A stretch of DNA of 6,461 nt from Desulfobacteraceae bacterium (GTDB lineage: Bacteria > Desulfobacterota > Desulfobacteria > Desulfobacterales > Desulfobacteraceae), in contig JAAEMC010000318.1 in NCBI GenBank assembly GCA_024225895.1, positions 1-6,461 of the forward strand. The letters are read 5' to 3'. The position numbers were made by a program, and so were the translations under genes. Under the pieces are notes generated by a model. The model did no database searches. It was given only the letters and a program-made list of their open reading frames with translations, and was not told the origin of the DNA. This document shows positions 1-5,308 of the stretch, piece after piece (the first letter of the stretch is position 1; each line of letters opens with the position of its first letter).

Positions 1-23
1 AAATTATTAGGGCAGATGTTAAT

Positions 24-38
24 GTTATATTTTATAAC
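24..38. repeat. Short AT-rich inverted repeat upstream of the AMMECR1 gene
   Basis: GTTATA (24-29) and TATAAC (33-38) form a perfect 6-bp inverted repeat around a 3-nt TTT centre, 26 nt before the start codon. It could be a small operator or a weak hairpin. In AT-rich DNA a repeat this short can arise by chance, and the 5' edge of the window hides most of the upstream context. Confidence 0.25.
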
Positions 39-63
39 CAATGAACCTTGAGGACTGAAAAAT

Positions 64-645
64 ATGAGTGCTGAATTTGACCAAAAAGAGGGTGAAATCC
101 TTTTGAAACTTGCCCGGGCAAGCATTGCAAAAAAATTGGGGAAAAAAGGCGAATATTATGAAGAAATCAAAACCCGGATTGATCAAAGAGAGCATTTTAA
201 TGATAAGCGGGGTGTTTTTGTTTCCCTTCACAAGCATGGGAAGCTAAGAGGCTGCATTGGAAATATAGAATCCGTGAAAACAGTGGGCATTGGTGTTGAA
301 CAAAATGCACAAAGTGCAGCATTCAATGATACCAGGTTTAACCCATTAAGCCTTGAAGAACTTTCAGATACACAAATTGAAATCAGCATCCTCACAAAAC
401 CTGAGAAAATTGATTTTAAGGACAGCAAGGATCTTTTAATAAAATTGAGGCCTGAGATGGATGGGGTTGTTATAGAGAAGAATCATTATAAGGCCACATT
501 TCTGCCACAGGTTTGGACCCAGCTTCCGGATCCCAAGGCGTTTTTATCCCATTTGTGCACCAAAGCCGGTTTGCCTGCCAATGAATGGGAACAGGGATCT
601 TTGGCAGTGTACACCTATCAGGTTCAGTTGTTTGAGGAATCTTAA
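64..645 (+). CDS. amrA: AMMECR1-domain protein (AmmeMemoRadiSam system protein A)
   Basis: This 193-residue protein is a complete AMMECR1-domain protein. The family signature LRGCIG is at residues 61-66. Further conserved blocks are AAFNDTRF (85-92), the IEISIL strand (105-110), ATFLPQVW (144-151) and a C-terminal WEQGSLAVYTY segment. There is no signal peptide or membrane segment, so it should be cytosolic. In bacteria and archaea the family is usually encoded beside a MEMO1-type protein and a radical SAM enzyme (the 'AmmeMemoRadiSam' set). The set's biochemical role is not firmly known; the conserved Cys in RGCIG suggests a catalytic or thiol function, which is inference. Neither partner is in the window, but only 63 bp of upstream sequence is visible. 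The ATG is preceded by GAGG at 50-53, 10 nt upstream. Family assignment is secure; function and partners are not. The symbol amrA is a system label rather than a characterised gene name. Confidence 0.93.
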   Translation: MSAEFDQKEGEILLKLARASIAKKLGKKGEYYEEIKTRIDQREHFNDKRGVFVSLHKHGKLRGCIGNIESVKTVGIGVEQNAQSAAFNDTRFNPLSLEELSDTQIEISILTKPEKIDFKDSKDLLIKLRPEMDGVVIEKNHYKATFLPQVWTQLPDPKAFLSHLCTKAGLPANEWEQGSLAVYTYQVQLFEES

Positions 646-694
646 ATTTGGTTTATTATAGCGATTGCCAAAATGATTTTCCCGATAACCAAAT
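646..694. repeat. Inverted repeat just after the AMMECR1 stop codon
   Basis: ATTTGGTT (646-653) and AACCAAAT (687-694) are a perfect 8-bp inverted repeat separated by 33 nt, starting directly after the TAA at 643-645. The arms are AT-rich, the loop is long, and no T-run follows the right arm, so it does not look like a canonical intrinsic terminator. The rest of the 646-837 gap holds no credible coding frame that I can see, and no clear promoter for the next gene. Confidence 0.25.
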
Positions 695-825
695 GGCGTA
701 TGATAATCGTCAAAAACCCAGTTCATAAATTAGAAGACTTAGCTCAAATGGCATGATATGTATCAATTCTGGCTTAACGGAATATATTTATGACATTTGG
801 TATAAGTTTTAAGATACAAATTATT

Positions 826-833
826 GAAGGTGA
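826..833 (+). promoter_or_regulatory. Ribosome binding site that sets the start of the TrpR-family gene
   Basis: GAAGGTGA at 826-833 closely matches the anti-Shine-Dalgarno complement. Its AAGG core lies 7 nt before the ATG at 838. The in-frame ATG at 790 has no comparable site upstream and would add 16 residues unlike the family N-terminus, so 838 is preferred. Confidence 0.7.
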
Positions 834-837
834 TAAT

Positions 838-1104
838 ATGAGTGTTGATCAGCAACTATTAAAGGCAGTTTCTTCGATTAAGGATCTTAAGGAATTAGAA
901 AGATTTTTTGAAGATATTTTTACACCTGCAGAGCTGGAAGATATTTCTTTAAGATGGAAGCTTTTAAAAGACCTATATAAAGGGGTTACACAAAGAAAAA
1001 TAGCCCAAAAATACGGTATCAGCCTTTGCAAGATTACGCGCGGATCAAAGGTTTTAAAAAATAAAGAATCTGTGGCAGCTAAAATATTGACCGATTATGT
1101 GTAA
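838..1104 (+). CDS. TrpR-superfamily transcriptional repressor
   Basis: An 88-residue, all-helical protein of the Trp-repressor superfamily. Residues 36-50 (ISLRWKLLKDLYKGV) correspond to the TrpR helices that precede the DNA-binding unit. Residues 51-73 form the helix-turn-helix (TQRKIAQKYGIS, then KITRGSKVL). The ITRGS-x-x-LK block in the recognition helix closely resembles that of E. coli and Chlamydia TrpR, more than I would expect from the YerC branch. The protein probably dimerises and represses transcription, and L-tryptophan as co-repressor is plausible from family knowledge but unproven. No trp gene, tryptophan transporter or TrpR-type CTAG-centred operator is visible nearby, so its regulon must lie elsewhere if it controls tryptophan genes. 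The start at 838 rests on a strong ribosome binding site. Its 3' end overlaps the convergent Nudix gene by 10 bp. I leave the symbol empty because ligand specificity cannot be read from sequence alone. Confidence 0.85.
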   Translation: MSVDQQLLKAVSSIKDLKELERFFEDIFTPAELEDISLRWKLLKDLYKGVTQRKIAQKYGISLCKITRGSKVLKNKESVAAKILTDYV

Positions 1105-1703
1105 GAAGCAAGCTCCAATGCCAGGGTTGACCATAATTCCAAGTTCAACTGCTTGACTGTCTGTGTAGGTACCCATTTAAATTGCGAAAGTTCTTCTCCT
1201 GGTTTAAATATTTCAGGTGTTTTTGTAAGGACCCTGAAAACCGCTCCAATATGAACACTTCCAACCTCTGTTATATCTTCATTGATAATGCCTGTGAACT
1301 GTGGCGTTTCATTAAGATTTCTTTTTTCAAGCTCTTCGGTAAGTTCGCGTTCCATTCCCTTTAAAAGGATTTGCTTGAAGGACTTGTTGTTATGTTCTGC
1401 ATCAATAGGGTTGATATGACCGCCAATGCCAACAGACCATAAATCGTGAAGCCTTTTTTCGCTGCCCTGACGGTTATAGATAGCAGTTTGTTTTAGATCT
1501 GCTGTTTGCAACATAATATAAGGGATAATCTGTTTAAATGAGGGATCATTTTCAGCCTCCCCACGTTTTTTGAATTCATATCCAGCATCAGAACAGGCAT
1601 TGATAAAGGTTTCTAGTTCCAATTTCATAATACATTTTTGTTCCACCCATTTTGGGGGCAGAAGATCCCTTTTTACACTTAAGACACGTTCATTGCTATT
1701 CAT
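1095..1703 (-). CDS. Nudix-type hydrolase / predicted MutT-family phosphoesterase
   Basis: A 202-residue cytosolic protein. The core is a Nudix fold: GIGGHINPID (92-101), the helix MERELTEELE (117-126) and a C-terminal FKWVPT strand (175-180). RELTEEL (119-125) supplies the REUxEE half of the Nudix box, with metal-binding candidates E120, E123 and E124. The first half is unusual: the spacing from GG (94-95) to RE is stretched by an insertion (DAEHNNKS), and the usual Glu eight residues before the Arg is Gln111. The GIGGHINP block resembles the group annotated as 'predicted phosphoesterase (MutT family)', so this may be a family trait rather than decay. Members of the superfamily cleave nucleoside diphosphates linked to another moiety; the substrate here is unknown. 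The ATG at 1703 has AGGAA 6 nt upstream. The gene is divergent from the mu-crystallin-like gene and convergent with the TrpR-family gene. Confidence 0.85.
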   Translation of the reverse strand: MNSNERVLSVKRDLLPPKWVEQKCIMKLELETFINACSDAGYEFKKRGEAENDPSFKQIIPYIMLQTADLKQTAIYNRQGSEKRLHDLWSVGIGGHINPIDAEHNNKSFKQILLKGMERELTEELEKRNLNETPQFTGIINEDITEVGSVHIGAVFRVLTKTPEIFKPGEELSQFKWVPTQTVKQLNLELWSTLALELASYT

Positions 1704-1756
1704 TCATCATTCCTGTCTGGATTTATTTTGGATTAAAAAATTTGGTTGTAGCATAA

Positions 1757-1786
1757 ATAATCTCCAAATGAAAAGTGCTTTATCAA
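1757..1786 (-). promoter_or_regulatory. Candidate sigma70 promoter for the Nudix gene
   Basis: On the minus strand, TTGATA (1781-1786) is followed after 18 nt by GATTAT (1757-1762), which would place transcription start about 45 nt before the Nudix ATG. The -35 element matches consensus at five positions of six and the -10 at four. Plausible but not strong, because AT-rich DNA offers many such matches. Confidence 0.35.
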
Positions 1787-1810
1787 TTAATGAAAAGCAA
1801 AAAAGTCATT

Positions 1811-1834
1811 CAATGATTTGGCCGAATATCATTG
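1811..1834. promoter_or_regulatory. Operator-like inverted repeat upstream of the mu-crystallin-like gene
   Basis: CAATGAT (1811-1817) and ATCATTG (1828-1834) are perfect 7-bp inverted half-sites with a 10-bp spacer containing GGCC at its centre. The repeat ends 3 bp before the -35 hexamer of the rightward promoter. Half-sites about one and a half to two helical turns apart next to a promoter are typical of dimeric regulator binding. No regulator can be assigned from the sequence. Confidence 0.45.
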
Positions 1835-1837
1835 CGT

Positions 1838-1865
1838 TTGAATAGCCTGCATAATCCGGTATAGT
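1838..1865 (+). promoter_or_regulatory. Sigma70-like promoter for the mu-crystallin-like gene
   Basis: TTGAAT (1838-1843) and TATAGT (1860-1865) are separated by 16 bp. The -10 box matches consensus at five of six positions and the -35 keeps TTGA. Transcription would start near 1872, giving a leader of about 55 nt before the ATG at 1927. The GTG at 1864 lies inside the -10 box and so cannot be the translation start if this promoter is used. Confidence 0.6.
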
Positions 1866-1914
1866 GGTTTCTCTTTTGGTGTGGTATGAGAATTGTAATA
1901 TAATCCAATCAAAA

Positions 1915-1920
1915 GAAAGG
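1915..1920 (+). promoter_or_regulatory. Ribosome binding site that sets the mu-crystallin-like start
   Basis: GAAAGG lies 6 nt before the ATG at 1927. This selects 1927 over the longer GTG frame starting at 1864, whose extra 21 residues do not resemble the family N-terminus. Confidence 0.65.
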
Positions 1921-1926
1921 GCTGCC

Positions 1927-2883
1927 ATGATATTTTTAAATAAGAACCATATGGGTAGAATAAAAAGACAATTTATCCAGGATGCTGTTGAAAACGCCTA
2001 TGAGAAAATGAGAGAAAATAATTATAATATGCCGGATCGTATGCACGTGGGTGATAATGACAACACCCTTTTGCTCATGCCCTGTTTTTCCGGTGATTTT
2101 TTTTCGACCAAGCTGGTTTCGATTTTTCCTGATGCGCTTAAATATAATGAACCCGCGATAAATGGAGTTCTGGTACTCAATGACAATGCAACAGGAAAAC
2201 CTCTGGCAGTTATGGATGGTGCTGCACTCACAGCCGAACGCACAGGAGCTGTCGGCGGACTGGGTGTCAAATACCTTACCTCCGATGATATTGAAACAGC
2301 AGGGATATTTGGTGCCGGGGTTCAGGGCTTAAGCCAGGCAAAATACCTCTTGCTTAACCGAACTATTAAAAGACTTTACTTGAATTCAAAATCTTGTGCC
2401 TCTGCGCAAAAATTGGCGGCTGATCTTGAAAAGGAATTTGCCCAAACCCAATTTATTGTCCTGGATAATCCTGAAAAGCTTGTGAAAGAATCCCAGGTTG
2501 TGATCGGGGCAACAACCAGCAGCATACCGGTGTTCAAGGCAGATGACATTGATCTTTCCAATAAAACATTTATTGCCATTGGTTCATTCAAACCAGATAT
2601 GCAGGAATTCCCGAATGAGGTCATAGTACGGGCAGATGAGGTCTATGTAGATACGCTTCATGCTGCAAAAGAATCCGGAGACATTGCAATCCCCTTAAAG
2701 AACAATCTTATTGAACAAGACAAGATTGTCCCTTTTTCAAATTTGACCAGAAAGATTGATTTTTTTAACAACAACACCTACTTATTTAAGTCAGTAGGCA
2801 TGGCATTGTTTGATTTGACAGTGGCAACGGCTGTATTTCGGATGGCACAAAAAGAAAATATTGGACAAAAATTAGATTTTTAA
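1927..2883 (+). CDS. Ornithine cyclodeaminase/mu-crystallin family NAD(P)-dependent oxidoreductase
   Basis: A 318-residue full-length member of the family. Visible landmarks are the substrate-side lysine in STKLVSIFPD (Lys62), the carboxylate-binding arginine in LTAERTGAVGG (Arg105), and the Rossmann dinucleotide motif GAGVQG (129-134). IGSFKPDMQE is at 218-227, and the C-terminal SVGMALFDLTVA (289-300) completes the fold. In true ornithine cyclodeaminase the region around 219-221 carries the catalytic Asp (GGD-C-PGK type). Here it reads GSFKPD, as in mu-crystallin and related imine reductases. That makes a ketimine or delta1-pyrroline-2-carboxylate reductase, or an alanine-dehydrogenase-like amino acid enzyme, more likely than deamination of ornithine. 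This is inference from one motif. The gene has its own promoter and an operator-like repeat. It appears monocistronic, with the minus-strand tRNA directly downstream and no clear terminator between. Confidence 0.9.
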   Translation: MIFLNKNHMGRIKRQFIQDAVENAYEKMRENNYNMPDRMHVGDNDNTLLLMPCFSGDFFSTKLVSIFPDALKYNEPAINGVLVLNDNATGKPLAVMDGAALTAERTGAVGGLGVKYLTSDDIETAGIFGAGVQGLSQAKYLLLNRTIKRLYLNSKSCASAQKLAADLEKEFAQTQFIVLDNPEKLVKESQVVIGATTSSIPVFKADDIDLSNKTFIAIGSFKPDMQEFPNEVIVRADEVYVDTLHAAKESGDIAIPLKNNLIEQDKIVPFSNLTRKIDFFNNNTYLFKSVGMALFDLTVATAVFRMAQKENIGQKLDF

Positions 2884-2899
2884 AAGATAAGGGAAAAAG

Positions 2900-2974
2900 T
2901 GGAGCGGGAAACGGGATTTGAACCCGCGACTTCGACCTTGGCAAGGTCGCACTCTACCACTGAGTTATTCCCGC
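2900..2974 (-). tRNA. tRNA-Gly (anticodon GCC), CCA encoded
   Basis: Read on the minus strand, a full 75-nt cloverleaf is present. The acceptor stem is GCGGGAA paired with TTCCCGC, the D-stem ACTC/GAGT, the anticodon stem CGACC/GGTCG with loop TTGCCAA, and the variable loop has 5 nt. The T-stem GCGGG/CCCGT (one G-U pair) encloses TTCAAAT. The anticodon GCC is at 2940-2942, so it reads GGC and GGU glycine codons. The discriminator is T, and CCA is encoded at 2900-2902. No integrase or partial tRNA duplicate appears in the window, so there is no sign that it hosts an integrated element on the sequence shown. Confidence 0.97.
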
Positions 2975-2989
2975 TCAGAAACCAGCGTT

Positions 2990-3018
2990 TTTTTACTTGA
3001 AAAAAATGACTTTGTCAA
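2990..3018 (-). promoter_or_regulatory. Near-consensus sigma70 promoter of tRNA-Gly
   Basis: On the minus strand a perfect -35 TTGACA (3013-3018) is followed after exactly 17 nt by TAAAAA (2990-2995), five of six consensus positions. Transcription would start near 2983, about 8 nt before the mature tRNA 5' end at 2974. The strength fits a stable RNA gene. Confidence 0.7.
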
Positions 3019-3233
3019 GTGAAGATTTAAGAGGGATTATCAGCAGTAAAATGATCGAATGTCCTTCTTATGATGCCTATTCGCAGCTTGTTTCAAGGAA
3101 TTTTATTGTTCTTGCTTTAATATGTATGCTATAAAAATTATATCAACATCTTTTATTTACAGTGGATTTTGCTCTTTTGACAAAGCCAACAGCATTGAAC
3201 CAAACCTTCCATGAGTAGAAAGGAAACGATGTT
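3019..3233. other. Non-coding leader region between tRNA promoter and cheA-like operon
   Basis: No credible coding frame is seen here. A weak rightward promoter candidate is TTGTTC (3106-3111), 18 nt, TATAAA (3130-3135), which would leave a leader of roughly 90 nt. The -10 is good but the -35 matches only three positions. I see no sigma54 (GG/GC at -24/-12) or flagellar sigma28 pattern, and no riboswitch fold that I can recognise. Confidence 0.4.
3219..3224 (+). promoter_or_regulatory. Ribosome binding site before the TTG start of the CheA-type kinase
   Basis: AAAGGA lies 9 nt before TTG at 3234. The only other in-frame codons between the upstream TAG at 3216-3218 and the conserved protein are non-start triplets, which is why TTG is chosen. 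An ATG at 3229, better placed relative to this site, is out of frame and stops after six codons. Confidence 0.5.
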
Positions 3234-5300
3234 TTGTATGGGGATATAGAAAAAATTCTGGAAGAATTATCACTGGAACTTGTACTCGCAGATATAGAAG
3301 AGCCGGAATCATTTTTGTCCCTAATCCCCTTGTTTAAAAATGTTCATGAAACTGCCAAGAAAAATGGCATCACGGAGATCGTACAGGAAGCGTCGCGGGC
3401 AGCCAAATTGATAAAAAGGATAACCAGGAAAAAACAAAAAGATCCTTCAACTATTTCAGATTCAATTACAGATATTGTCACCCAAATGAAGTTTCTATTA
3501 GAATATGGAAAAGAACAGCAGCAAAATTTGGATAATGGGACTGATAATTTGAACCAACTCATTGACAACAACCTTCTATCCCAAGAAGGTCCAAATGAAG
3601 AACAAAAAATACCTATTCAAAAATTAGATGATAAAAAAGAGTATTTTCATCCAGGTAAGCTTCCGCGCCATTTGGATATGGATGATTTTTCACAGTTCCT
3701 TTCAGTCCAAGGTGAGGTGTTGGATAAACTTGAAGTTTTGATTTTGAATTTTGAAAAAGGGGATACCAAGGGCACGATCAATGAGATTAAGCGCTTGATT
3801 CACACCATGAAAGGGGAGAGCGGTTTTTTATCTCTTACGGAAGTGGAAAAGGTTTGCCACCGTATTGAAGACCTTTTGATAGAAAATATGCCGGTATCTT
3901 TTGCCGAAGTTTTACTTAGGGCAAAGGATTGGCTGTTTGAAGTTTTTAAAATCTATTCAGGTGAAAAAGGTCATCCACAAAATTCTAAAGAAATTTTAAA
4001 CCTTTTGGATCAATATGAAAAAAAAGAAATCCAACTAACAGATGAGCAACAAAAAATATCCCTTGAAAACAAACTCAAGGAACAAACACCGCAGATCCCT
4101 TCCCAGCAGGATTCCCAGATAGCCGAAATCAAGGAATCCATCAGTATTGACGCAAACCGGCTTGATCGTTTGATTGATATCATTGGTGAATTGGCAATTG
4201 CAGAAGCCATGGTATCACAATCCCTTGAGGCAAAAACCGACATCTCCAAGGAATTTCAGGCATCCATTAAAATGTTGAGTAAGACGACCAAAGAACTCCA
4301 GGATATGGGGCTGCGTTTGAGAATGGTCCCCTTAAAAACCCTTTTTAACAGGATGAGGCGAGTGGCAAGGGATGTTGCAAAAAAAGGAGAAAAGAGAGTA
4401 AAGTTTTTAATCAAGGGAGAAGCCACAGAGCTGGATAAAAAACTGGTTGACGGGTTAAGTGACCCCTTGATTCATCTTGTACGCAACAGCATTGACCATG
4501 GGATAGAACCGGATTTAAAAAAACGGATTGATGCAAGAAAGCCTGAGCAGGCAACAGTCACTCTTGAAGCCTATCACAAAGGCGGGAACCTGTGTATCGA
4601 AGTCCGTGATGACGGCAGGGGGATTAACAGGGAAAAGCTTTTAAAAAGGGCAAGGGACGATTCATTGATTGAACCGGATGCCCAATTGGAAGATGATGAA
4701 ATTTTAAATCTTGTCTTTTGTTCGGGACTGTCCACAGCAGACCAAGTTACCGACGTTTCAGGCCGGGGTGTTGGTATGGATGTGGTCTATGAAAGTATAA
4801 CGGCATTTAACGGTAAAATTAAGATCGAATCCCAAGAAGGGGTAGGAACCACTTTCAGGATCATGCTCCCGTTAACATTGTCAATTATGGATGGGATGAT
4901 AGTCGGGGTGGGGGATCAAAAATTTGTGATTCCAACCCTTTCGGTGGTGACATCCTTGCGCCCTTCGCCTGAAGCTGTTTCCACTGCTTTTAATAGTATG
5001 GAGATGCTTATGGTACATGACTCTTTGGTTCCTTTGTTCCGGCTTCATGAGTTGTTCAATATCCCGGGCAGTATTAAGGATCCTTGTAAAGCCATTGCTG
5101 TTGTGGTAGAAAATTCAGGGTTCAAAGCCACGATCATGGTTGATGAACTGCTTTCCAAACAAAGCATTGTCAGAAAAAGCCTTAATGCAGGAATGCAGAA
5201 TGTCCCTGGCATATCCGGCGGTACCATTATGCCGGACGGCCGGGTCTGTCTGATACTGGATATCGGAGAAATTGTTCAAATGGCAAATAAAAACAGGTGA
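3234..5300 (+). CDS. CheA-type chemosensory histidine kinase, P2-less
   Basis: A 688-residue cytosolic kinase. Residues 1-100 are a helical region of unknown role, loosely HPt-like but without the HxxKG core. An HPt (P1) domain at about 150-245 carries the phospho-accepting His190 in IHTMKGESGFLSL. A polar linker (about 250-298) is too short for the CheY/CheB-docking P2 domain. Dimerisation helices (P3, about 300-365) precede the HATPase (P4), with N-box HLVRNSIDHG (414-423), G1 DDGRG (459-463) and G2 GRGVGMD (510-516). A C-terminal CheW-like P5 domain (about 546-688) should bind an adaptor or receptor array. All catalytic motifs look intact. It should autophosphorylate and pass phosphate to a response regulator, but no cheW, cheY, cheB/R or receptor gene is next to it. 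The start is an unusual TTG. It overlaps or abuts the downstream reductase, suggesting co-transcription. CheA identity is certain; whether it controls motility, pili or another output is not known. Confidence 0.95.
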   Translation: MYGDIEKILEELSLELVLADIEEPESFLSLIPLFKNVHETAKKNGITEIVQEASRAAKLIKRITRKKQKDPSTISDSITDIVTQMKFLLEYGKEQQQNLDNGTDNLNQLIDNNLLSQEGPNEEQKIPIQKLDDKKEYFHPGKLPRHLDMDDFSQFLSVQGEVLDKLEVLILNFEKGDTKGTINEIKRLIHTMKGESGFLSLTEVEKVCHRIEDLLIENMPVSFAEVLLRAKDWLFEVFKIYSGEKGHPQNSKEILNLLDQYEKKEIQLTDEQQKISLENKLKEQTPQIPSQQDSQIAEIKESISIDANRLDRLIDIIGELAIAEAMVSQSLEAKTDISKEFQASIKMLSKTTKELQDMGLRLRMVPLKTLFNRMRRVARDVAKKGEKRVKFLIKGEATELDKKLVDGLSDPLIHLVRNSIDHGIEPDLKKRIDARKPEQATVTLEAYHKGGNLCIEVRDDGRGINREKLLKRARDDSLIEPDAQLEDDEILNLVFCSGLSTADQVTDVSGRGVGMDVVYESITAFNGKIKIESQEGVGTTFRIMLPLTLSIMDGMIVGVGDQKFVIPTLSVVTSLRPSPEAVSTAFNSMEMLMVHDSLVPLFRLHELFNIPGSIKDPCKAIAVVVENSGFKATIMVDELLSKQSIVRKSLNAGMQNVPGISGGTIMPDGRVCLILDIGEIVQMANKNR
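5295..5300 (+). promoter_or_regulatory. Ribosome binding site that sets the start of the OleD-like reductase
   Basis: AGGTGA, within the last codons of the kinase gene, lies 8 nt before ATG 5309. The GTG at 5297, which would overlap the kinase stop by 3 nt, sits inside this site and has no good one of its own. ATG 5309 also gives the usual short lead into the TGGGGFLG motif. Confidence 0.6.
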
Positions 5301-5308
5301 ATCAAAGA

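Noticed and set aside
1..44. Open frame from the window edge to TGA at 42-44, ending in ...IFYNQ, possibly the tail of an upstream gene
   Set aside because: Only 13 codons are visible and they match no family tail I recognise; other frames also stay open by chance over so short a stretch.
1570..1845. 91-codon plus-strand open frame across the Nudix gene 5' end and divergent region
   Set aside because: It is antisense to the Nudix coding region, runs through both promoter candidates and shows no protein-like pattern.
2881..2899. Possible terminator between the mu-crystallin-like gene and the tRNA
   Set aside because: The 19 bp are purine-rich with no stem, so neither the rightward gene nor the leftward tRNA has a visible intrinsic terminator here.
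2900..2974. tRNA-Gly as an attachment site for an integrated element
   Set aside because: No integrase, no repeated tRNA 3' fragment and no change in gene style around it are visible in the window.
3010..3185. TTGACAAAG occurring on the minus strand (3010-3018) and plus strand (3177-3185) as a distant inverted pair
   Set aside because: The minus copy is explained by the tRNA -35 box. The plus copy has no -10 at a workable distance, and a 9-bp pair about 160 bp apart can be chance.
3234..5300. Fusion or frameshift within the kinase because of its extra N-terminal region
   Set aside because: The frame is continuous, and HPt, dimerisation, ATPase and CheW-like domains follow in the standard order with intact motifs.
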